Shown piece after piece: positions 14,375 through 20,635 of a stretch of DNA of 20,635 bases. The notes below the pieces were generated by a model. It saw only the letters and a program-made list of their open reading frames with translations, was not told the DNA's origin and did not search any database. Source of the DNA: JBMNNU01 sp050942695 (GTDB taxonomy: Bacteria; Chloroflexota; UBA6077); the NCBI GenBank assembly GCA_050942695.1, contig JBMNNU010000021.1:1-20635 (forward strand), read 5' to 3'. The position numbers and the translations under genes were made by a program. How positions within the stretch are numbered: position 1 is the stretch's first letter; every line of letters starts with the position of its first letter.

Positions 14375-16360
14375 ATGGAGGGCTACGTGGCAGGTGATAA
14401 TAGGTTGTTCCAGGAGCATCTGAAACGAGGGGCCTCTTATGCCTGGAACGGACAGTGGGAAAGAGCTGTACATGAATTTTCGTGCGCTCTCGAAGAGTCC
14501 CCTGATGATGTGGCTGCCAAGACTCAACTGGCTATGGCCCTTTACAAATCCGGTCGGCTGCAAGAAGCACTGGCACTCTACCGGCAGATGTGGGATGCCC
14601 AACCCTCCAACCTCTCCCTGCTTCAGAAATTAGCCGAGGTCCAGGAAGCGCTCGGGGATAGAGACGAGGCCTTGGCCAGCTACCAACTGCTGGCCGAAGT
14701 GTATATACGACGACAAACGCCGAAAAACGCGCTGAAGGTTTGGCTGAAGGCGGTAAAGCTCTCCCCGCTAAACCTGGCTTTATGGGATTCCTTGGTTGAG
14801 ACGGCGATCAAGGTTGGGGCGCTGGCCGAGGTCATGCCCCTGTATTTGAACCTGGCGAGAGACCTGGCTCTATTTAACCGCTTCGAAGATGCTATACAGG
14901 TTGTCGAGAAAGCGCAGGAGCTAGATCCCCAAAACGGCTCGGTGCCAGAGATGCTCGCCTCTATCCGACGGGCTCTGGAACACACGTTGCGCGCAGAGGC
15001 AGCGGGCGAGGAGATCACCCCCGAGGAGCTAGCCGATATCATTCCAACTATTGCTGTCGCGGAACCACCGATAGATCAAAGATCCGCTTCAAGCCAACCA
15101 GAATCCACGCTTTCAAAGCCCACCTTAAGGGTTTCACTGGAGCATCCATCGACTATACCAATAAGCCCGCCCCCTCAACCTCCGGTAGCCAGACACGATC
15201 AGGGCGTATTACCGGAAGAAGAGTTGCAACGTGGCGACAACCACCCGCAACAAGAAGGGCGGATTGACGATAGCGATCTGTTGCAGCCTGGCACTGGCAT
15301 TGCAGAGCAGCTAGAGGAGATAGCCGAGACCTACGAAAGCCTCGAGCAGGAAGATGAGGCAATGGACGCCAATAGGCAGCTAGTCGAGATCTCTAAAGAG
15401 CTATCTCATGCTCTCCTCGGATCGGCCCGCACCCATCTGTCTCACGGCGAACTCGATTTGGCTGAAGATAACGCCCGCCAATTGCTGCAACAGGGTGATG
15501 GGCATATCGAAGACGTTGTAGTGCCGACTATCAAGATGCTTCTGGATGTGGTCGAGGAGCGGGCGGCCCAGGGTAACCTGGGGGCCGCAGCCGAGACCCT
15601 CTACCGATTGCAGAATGCAGGCGCTGCTCTCGATATACCTGCGGATGTAATGAAGATGATAGCCGCCAGGTCCGTTGAATTTATAGGTAGGGCTGCCAAT
15701 GAACACCTTGAAGAGATAGTTCTTTTAGAGCCGGAAGCCCGAGCAGAGGTAATAACTGCCCTGCGCAGGATAGAGACGCTGCTCGAAGGAGGAAAGCTGC
15801 GGTCGTCCGCTGACGAGGCGTATGGATTGATTACCTTATATCCCGACTTTTTGCCTGCTCAATTGATGCTAGCCAGCGTACTGGTAGCACAGGGTCGACT
15901 CAAAGATGCAGAGGAGAAGGCTCACCATTTGGTAAAGCTGTACGAGATGAGAGGCGCCACGCACCAGGCCCAAAAGGTTGCGAGTTGGATAGCTCAGGTC
16001 GGGATCGAGGGTGGCAATACCGACGATCAACTGGTAGAGTTACAGAAAGAGGAACTGCCAGAGGAGCCGCAGGCTGCTCCAGATGGCGAACAATCAAGCG
16101 GTGCTGCTGAGGGGATTGGTGATACGCCCCCTACTTGGGACAATATGTTAGACCAAGCTGAAATCGGTATCGCCTCTGGAAGACGCGATACAGCGGTGGG
16201 GCAGGTAAAGGCTGCTCTGGACATGGACGAAGCGCGAGATCCGGCTGCGCGTGCAGCGCTCCTTCGCATATTGCAGGTAATGGAGCCTAACGAGACCCAG
16301 CGTTGCGAGCTTGCCGAACTGCTACAGCGATACGGACTGCCACAACAGTTGGCCGATTAA
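14375..16360 (+). CDS. large tetratricopeptide-repeat protein
   Basis: A 661-residue soluble protein with no signal peptide or membrane segment. Residues about 10-200 hold TPR units with the usual small/large pattern (for example WNGQWERAVHEFSCALEESPDD, then YKSGRLQEALALYRQ, then ALGDRDEALASYQLL). A Pro/Ser/Gln-rich linker spans about 228-308. Further TPR-like helices follow (LSHGELDLAEDNARQLL, LVAQGRLKDAEEKAHHL), and the last segment, after an acidic linker, is helical. I start it at the ATG at 14375; the in-frame GTG at 14315 lies in the heptamer array and would add 20 repeat-derived residues. Probably a scaffold for protein-protein contacts. It sits 46 bp before cdaA, which suggests but does not show a link to the c-di-AMP or cell-envelope machinery. 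Confidence 0.8.
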   Translation: MEGYVAGDNRLFQEHLKRGASYAWNGQWERAVHEFSCALEESPDDVAAKTQLAMALYKSGRLQEALALYRQMWDAQPSNLSLLQKLAEVQEALGDRDEALASYQLLAEVYIRRQTPKNALKVWLKAVKLSPLNLALWDSLVETAIKVGALAEVMPLYLNLARDLALFNRFEDAIQVVEKAQELDPQNGSVPEMLASIRRALEHTLRAEAAGEEITPEELADIIPTIAVAEPPIDQRSASSQPESTLSKPTLRVSLEHPSTIPISPPPQPPVARHDQGVLPEEELQRGDNHPQQEGRIDDSDLLQPGTGIAEQLEEIAETYESLEQEDEAMDANRQLVEISKELSHALLGSARTHLSHGELDLAEDNARQLLQQGDGHIEDVVVPTIKMLLDVVEERAAQGNLGAAAETLYRLQNAGAALDIPADVMKMIAARSVEFIGRAANEHLEEIVLLEPEARAEVITALRRIETLLEGGKLRSSADEAYGLITLYPDFLPAQLMLASVLVAQGRLKDAEEKAHHLVKLYEMRGATHQAQKVASWIAQVGIEGGNTDDQLVELQKEELPEEPQAAPDGEQSSGAAEGIGDTPPTWDNMLDQAEIGIASGRRDTAVGQVKAALDMDEARDPAARAALLRILQVMEPNETQRCELAELLQRYGLPQQLAD

Positions 16361-16406
16361 ACCGGCTTAGGATTAGTTGAACATACTGAGGGAATAAGCA
16401 GGTAGT

Positions 16407-17270
16407 ATGACCAGTCTGTTTGAGATCGTTACATCGACCCTGTCACGCTTGGATATGCGTGCAGTGGTCGACATCCTCATTGTCGCGGTCATATTGTACT
16501 GGCTTCTCCGCCTCATTCAGGGGACCACTGCCGTAGCGCTGGTTCGAGGCATGATAACCTTGATCCTGCTGGCATCGGTGCTGGGTAACGTTCTCGACCT
16601 GGTTGTTTTGAACTGGATACTGAGGAACTCTATTCCGGCTTTCCTCGTTGCTATCCCAATACTATTTCAACCGGAGCTCCGGAGAGCCCTGGAGCGGCTC
16701 GGTAGGACGAGCCGTTTTCTGGCCCGCGGGGCCCCTAACAACGAATTCGTACATGCTATGGAGCAGATTGCTCTGACCTGTAGGCGCCTCTCCGATAGGC
16801 GCTGGGGAGCGCTGATCGTCCTGGAGCGGGATACCGGACTTGGGGAATATGTGGACACCGGTATAGAGATAGATGGGCGGGTATCGGTGGAGCTGCTGAT
16901 GACCATATTCTTCCCGAACTCCCCAATGCACGATGGGGCAGCGGTCGTTCGCGGCGATCGGATCGTGGCTGCGGCTTGCCTGCTCCCCCTTGCTGAGTCG
17001 ATTCTGGCAGACAAACAGATGGGCACCAGGCATCGAGCAGGGGTGGGGATTACCGAGCGGACCGATGCTATCTCCGTTATCGTATCTGAGGAAACGGGCA
17101 TCATTTCCCTGGCTAACAATGGGAGAATCGTGAGGAACCTGGACGAAGCGAAGCTTAAGAAGATATTACCGGCACTATATCGCCCTCAAACCACCAACTC
17201 CTGGCTGCCCTCCTGGTTGGTGGATCGAATTACCGGGTATGCCAACAGACGAGAACAACCAGCAAAGTAA
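16407..17270 (+). CDS. cdaA: membrane diadenylate cyclase CdaA
   Basis: A 287-residue protein making c-di-AMP from two ATP. Three hydrophobic segments occupy about residues 18-88, followed by the DAC domain. The catalytic motifs are intact: DGA at 176-178 (MHDGAAVV) and RHR within GTRHRAGVGI at 206-215. The three-helix N-terminus identifies the CdaA class rather than DisA or CdaS. It is followed after 6 bp by the YbbR-domain gene cdaR, its usual partner and regulator. ATG after an AGGTAG-type ribosome binding site. c-di-AMP generally controls potassium and osmolyte balance and envelope homeostasis. Confidence 0.95.
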   Translation: MTSLFEIVTSTLSRLDMRAVVDILIVAVILYWLLRLIQGTTAVALVRGMITLILLASVLGNVLDLVVLNWILRNSIPAFLVAIPILFQPELRRALERLGRTSRFLARGAPNNEFVHAMEQIALTCRRLSDRRWGALIVLERDTGLGEYVDTGIEIDGRVSVELLMTIFFPNSPMHDGAAVVRGDRIVAAACLLPLAESILADKQMGTRHRAGVGITERTDAISVIVSEETGIISLANNGRIVRNLDEAKLKKILPALYRPQTTNSWLPSWLVDRITGYANRREQPAK

Positions 17271-17276
17271 GGATCG

Positions 17277-18581
17277 ATGAGAGTAAACTACGGGCTGGCA
17301 GCCCTAGCCCTCCTACTATCAACAACACTATGGATACTGGTGGTAAACGACCAGAATCCCGAACGGGTCGATATCGCAGAGCCCGCCATACCTGTGGAGA
17401 TCAGCAAGGTTCCACCTGGGCTGGTTGTCATGAGCGGCGTCGAGCCGGTTCGTTTCAAGATCCGTGCTCCCAAAGATCATTGGACTACCATTAGAAGCTC
17501 TAGCTTCCGAGCTTCCATAGATCTGTCGAGGTTGGGGCCAGGGATCCACGCAGTTCCGGTGGTGCCGGAAGCCTCCGACCCTCAGGTAAAGGTGCTGGAG
17601 GTGGTACCCAGCACCGTTTCGATACGGTTGGAGGAGATAAGGGAGCAGACTATCCCTGTGAAGGTGAACCTGATCGGTAACGTCCCTTTCGGGTACGTTT
17701 ATGGAGTTCCCACCGTCGAGCCTGAGGTGGTGGTGGCCTCAGGTCCAGCAAGCCTGGTGCAAACGGTGGAGACGGCCTCTGTTGACGTGCGGCTCGAGGG
17801 TATCAGCGTAGATATCGACTCCGCTTTCCATCCATTGCCGGTCGATTCTTCTGGAAGCACCGTTCGTTCGGTCCAGTTGACACCCCAGACGGTCAAGATA
17901 CGTATCCCAGTTCAACAGCAGGTGAGCTATAAGCAGGTGGGCGTCAGGGCATTTATCAACGGAGATGTTGCACCGGGCTATTGGGTGGAGTCGGTTGAAG
18001 TCGATCCCCCAACGGTGACGGTTGTGGGAGACCCGAAGGTGCTGGCTGGCATCAATTTTCTGGATACTACCCCAGTAAACATCAACGGGGCCTCCAGCAG
18101 CGTTGTGCAGGAACTCGGGATCAATGTGCCGCAGGGGGTATCTTTGCTCCAGCAACAAACGGTGAATGTACAGGTGAACGTTTCTACTCTTCAAACGAGT
18201 CAGGTCGTGCGAGTAGCTCCTAAGACCTTAAACCTTGACTCCAAATTGCGCATTGAGGGCTCCCCGTCCTTTATCGAGGTAACCATCCAGGGACCGGCAC
18301 CGATAATGCAGGGGTTGAAGAGTGATTCCATAGCTGTCGATTTGGATGTAGACGGATTGGGAGAAGGGGTACACGAATTGAAGCCTACTGTGTCCACGCC
18401 CGCCGGGGTGCGCGTGGTATCCGTTAATCCGGAAACGGTCAGCATTACTCTGTCGCCCATTCCCACCTCCACTTCGGTGCCAACTGCAGGATCACCGAGT
18501 GCCGATTCCGGAATGGGTACTGCTACTCCCTCGCCAACGCCGCCCAACCCTTCCCCGACCCCGATTAACCCGACTCAATAG
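17277..18581 (+). CDS. cdaR: CdaR, YbbR-domain regulator of CdaA
   Basis: A 434-residue protein with one N-terminal hydrophobic anchor (about residues 7-23, LAALALLLSTTLWILVV), so the bulk lies outside the membrane. Four successive beta-rich YbbR-like repeats can be traced, each ending in a VxVLEVxPSTVSIRLE- or VxSVxPxTVxIxL-type strand (near residues 105, 200, 290 and 380). The last 40 or so residues are a Pro/Thr/Ser-rich low-complexity tail, possibly a wall- or surface-facing spacer. In Firmicutes CdaR binds CdaA and tunes its activity. The 6-bp spacing to cdaA implies one transcript. Confidence 0.9.
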   Translation: MRVNYGLAALALLLSTTLWILVVNDQNPERVDIAEPAIPVEISKVPPGLVVMSGVEPVRFKIRAPKDHWTTIRSSSFRASIDLSRLGPGIHAVPVVPEASDPQVKVLEVVPSTVSIRLEEIREQTIPVKVNLIGNVPFGYVYGVPTVEPEVVVASGPASLVQTVETASVDVRLEGISVDIDSAFHPLPVDSSGSTVRSVQLTPQTVKIRIPVQQQVSYKQVGVRAFINGDVAPGYWVESVEVDPPTVTVVGDPKVLAGINFLDTTPVNINGASSSVVQELGINVPQGVSLLQQQTVNVQVNVSTLQTSQVVRVAPKTLNLDSKLRIEGSPSFIEVTIQGPAPIMQGLKSDSIAVDLDVDGLGEGVHELKPTVSTPAGVRVVSVNPETVSITLSPIPTSTSVPTAGSPSADSGMGTATPSPTPPNPSPTPINPTQ

Positions 18582-18596
18582 GCATTGGATAGAGAA

Positions 18597-19919
18597 ATGG
18601 CAAAACCGATTGTAGCGATAGTTGGTCGCCCCAACGTAGGCAAGTCGACACTCTTTAACCGATTGGTAGGAGAGCGGCGAGCTATTGTCGACGAGACCCC
18701 AGGCACAACCCGCGATAGGATCTATGGCACAGTGGAATGGAACGGTCGGACGTTTACCCTAATCGATACCGGCGGGTTGGAGTTTGGCGGCGCTGATGAG
18801 GTGAGTCAAGGCATCATCGAGCAGGCGGAGGAGGCAATAGAAAGCGCCGACGTGATACTGTTCGTGGTAGATGCTCGGGAGGGGGTATCTACACTGGATT
18901 ACGACGTGGCCGACCTTCTACGCCGCACCGATAAACCGGTGATCCTTGTAGTCAATAAGGCCGATAACCCCGAACGCGCCCTGGCTGCAGTGGACTTCTA
19001 CCAACTTGGCATGGGTGAGCCGATAGCAGTCTCGTCCATTCATGGGTACGGGACCGGCGATCTGCTAGATGAGGTTATTCGCCACATACCACCCAGTGGC
19101 GAGGAGGTGGAGAGCGAAGCGGACGTTCGGCTGGCCATCGTCGGCCGCCCTAATGTTGGGAAATCCTCGCTGGTCAACGCCCTCGCCGGCGAGACGAGGG
19201 TAATGGTGAGCCAGGTGCCCGGTACGACGCGCGATGCTATAGACACCCTGATTAATTATCAGGAATCGACCGTTCTGCTTGTGGACACGGCGGGGATACG
19301 GAGACGCGGCCGGATCGAACGGGGAATCGAAAAATATAGTGTTCTCAGGGCGATCCAGGCTGTGGAGCGATGTGACGTAGCCGCGCTGCTGATCGACGCG
19401 AGCGAGGGGCTTACTGCTCAAGATGCCCATGTTGCAGGGTACGTTCTGGATGCTGCCAAGGGGATGATACTGGTTGTGAACAAGTGGGACCTTGTGAAGA
19501 AGGGGCCTACTACCACCGCGGAGTACACAAAGCGGATACGTCGCGAGCTGCGCTTCATGGACTATGTCCCCCTAATATTCACCTCGGCGCTAACCGGACA
19601 GCGAGTAACGAAAATCCTGGACACAGCGCTAGCGATTGCCAAGGAGAGGGAGAAGCGGATCCCCACCTCTGTCATTAACGATGCGATGCAGGAAGCCTTC
19701 GCCAAACACCCTCCGCCCTCAGTTCGGGGGAAAACGCTGAAGCTGCTATACGTGACTCAGGCAGGGATCAGGCCGCCGACCTTCGTATTCTTCGTAAACG
19801 ACCCCCGCCTCGTGCATTTCTCCTATATGAGATTCCTGGAGAACGAAATCCGGGCGCGATTCGGCTTCGTTGGCACCCCTATCCGAACCATCTTCAAGCC
19901 CCGCAGTGAGAAACCGTAG
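18597..19919 (+). CDS. der: ribosome assembly GTPase Der (EngA)
   Basis: A 440-residue tandem GTPase needed for 50S ribosomal subunit maturation. G domain 1 has the P-loop GRPNVGKST (from residue 10), DTGG and NKAD. G domain 2 has a second GRPNVGKSS, DTAG and NKWD. The C-terminal KH-like domain closes with an FGFVGTPIR motif typical of Der. I choose the ATG at 18597 (MAKPIVAIVGRP); a TTG four codons earlier is possible but gives an untypical N-terminus. It begins 15 bp after cdaR, with only a weak ribosome binding site, so it is probably translated as part of that transcript. Confidence 0.96.
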   Translation: MAKPIVAIVGRPNVGKSTLFNRLVGERRAIVDETPGTTRDRIYGTVEWNGRTFTLIDTGGLEFGGADEVSQGIIEQAEEAIESADVILFVVDAREGVSTLDYDVADLLRRTDKPVILVVNKADNPERALAAVDFYQLGMGEPIAVSSIHGYGTGDLLDEVIRHIPPSGEEVESEADVRLAIVGRPNVGKSSLVNALAGETRVMVSQVPGTTRDAIDTLINYQESTVLLVDTAGIRRRGRIERGIEKYSVLRAIQAVERCDVAALLIDASEGLTAQDAHVAGYVLDAAKGMILVVNKWDLVKKGPTTTAEYTKRIRRELRFMDYVPLIFTSALTGQRVTKILDTALAIAKEREKRIPTSVINDAMQEAFAKHPPPSVRGKTLKLLYVTQAGIRPPTFVFFVNDPRLVHFSYMRFLENEIRARFGFVGTPIRTIFKPRSEKP

Positions 19920-19977
19920 TGGTGGGCCGCTGTGTCCGCCTGGTACCTCGCAAGGCGCCATAGATGTACGATGTGCC

Positions 19978-19999
19978 AGGCTGGCAGGGCCGCCAGCCT
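19978..19999. terminator. hairpin between convergent der and ABC permease
   Basis: AGGCTGGC (19978-19985) and GCCAGCCT (19992-19999) form a perfect 8-bp stem with a 6-nt loop. It sits 58 bases past the der stop and three bases past the permease stop on the other strand. There is no T-run on the plus side, so termination is plausible but not assured. Confidence 0.5.
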
Positions 20000-20002
20000 C
20001 TA

Positions 20003-20635
20003 CTACGTATTAGATAGCGGATCCAGGGCGTCGCGCAGCCCATCTCCCAGGAAGGTGAAGGCCATCAGGGTGGTGGCGATAGCCAGGGTTGGAAAGAGCA
20101 CCAGATGTGGGTAGGCGAAGATAGCCTGGTAACCCTCCTGGATCATCGACCCCCAACTGGGGTTGGGCGGTATGATGCCGAGCCCTAGGAAGCTGAGAGT
20201 AGCTTCCGTGAATATGGCTGATGGTATTCCAAAGGTGACGGACACCAGGATGGGGCCTAGGGCGTTGGGGAGCAGATGCCTCAAAACGATGTGGGAGTTC
20301 CTAGCGCCCAGTGCTCTCGCCGCCTCCACGTACTCGCGCTCTTTGAGAGATAGCATTTGTCCACGTGTAAGCCTGGCGATGCCCACCCAGTTACATATGC
20401 CGATGGCGATAAAGATGACGACCAACCCCCCTCCTAGACTCCTGATGGGGTGCTCGCGGAGAGCTGCCGAGAGCAGGATTATCAACAGAAGGTCTGGGAA
20501 GGCGTAAACGAAATCAGTTAATCGCATAAGCAGGTTGTCGACCCGCCCCCCTACCAGCGCAGCGACCGCGCCGATTGGAACCCCTATGGCCAGGATCAGG
20601 ACTTGAGTGAGTAACCCCACTGCTATCGCTACTCG
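20003..20635 (-). CDS. DppC/OppC-type ABC transporter permease, 5' end outside the window
   Basis: The frame stays open to the window edge, giving about 210 of the usual 280-300 residues; the N-terminal cytoplasmic part and first membrane helix are missing. Several hydrophobic segments are visible. The cytoplasmic coupling loop carries the EAA motif (EYVEAARALGARNSHIVLRHLLPN, with EAA and G spaced as in ABC importers). The late FLGLGIIPPNPSWGSMI and FTFLGDGLRDALDP segments are strongly typical of dipeptide/oligopeptide or nickel permeases of the DppC type. Partner genes would lie to the right of the window. Substrate unknown. Confidence 0.92.
   Translation of the reverse strand, partial: RVAIAVGLLTQVLILAIGVPIGAVAALVGGRVDNLLMRLTDFVYAFPDLLLIILLSAALREHPIRSLGGGLVVIFIAIGICNWVGIARLTRGQMLSLKEREYVEAARALGARNSHIVLRHLLPNALGPILVSVTFGIPSAIFTEATLSFLGLGIIPPNPSWGSMIQEGYQAIFAYPHLVLFPTLAIATTLMAFTFLGDGLRDALDPLSNT

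Overview
The window looks like a piece of a bacterial chromosome, probably Chloroflexota or a similar anaerobic or facultative lineage. This placement is an inference. It rests on moderately high GC, on cdaA-cdaR-der sitting behind argF and a TPR gene, on ferredoxin- and B12-dependent metabolism, and on intergenic repeat families (7-bp and 8-bp tandem units, GC-rich palindromes) of a kind I associate with such genomes. No CRISPR array, insertion sequence, rRNA or tRNA was seen.

Layout. (1) 1-153 is a composite of short repeats, followed by a dienelactone-hydrolase-family gene (+). (2) 1052-4304 (-) is a tightly overlapped glmS-glmE-glmL operon for an adenosylcobalamin carbon-skeleton mutase of the glutamate mutase family, with its own promoter at 4336-4364. 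(3) 4373-5563 (-) is an enolase-superfamily enzyme of the muconate-lactonizing/dipeptide-epimerase type; it is not methylaspartate ammonia-lyase. (4) 5788-9087 (-) is tctC-tctB-tctA, a tripartite tricarboxylate-type transporter with a perfect 17-bp hairpin between tctC and tctB. (5) 9088-10056 is mostly non-coding, with a remnant of an iron-containing alcohol dehydrogenase and a near-consensus promoter. (6) 10057-12837 (+) is a four-subunit 2-oxoacid:ferredoxin oxidoreductase (korDABC order). (7) 12894-13055 (-) is a small lmo0937-type membrane protein. (8) 13364-19919 (+) is argF, a TPR protein, cdaA, cdaR and der. (9) 20003-20635 (-) is a truncated DppC-type ABC permease.

How the genes may work together. 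Regions 2-6 could form one carboxylate-processing module: uptake by TctABC, B12-radical rearrangement, an enolase-type step, and oxidation of a 2-oxoacid to acyl-CoA with reduction of ferredoxin. The most interesting point is that GlmE keeps the coenzyme residues of glutamate mutase but appears to have Leu at two substrate-binding positions (R149 and E171 of the Clostridium cochlearium enzyme). With no methylaspartate ammonia-lyase nearby, the real substrate may not be glutamate. The glm and kor promoters also share an almost identical 14-bp block beginning at the -35 box, which hints at joint control. Regions 8-9 are housekeeping: arginine biosynthesis, c-di-AMP synthesis and its regulator, ribosome assembly GTPase, and peptide uptake.
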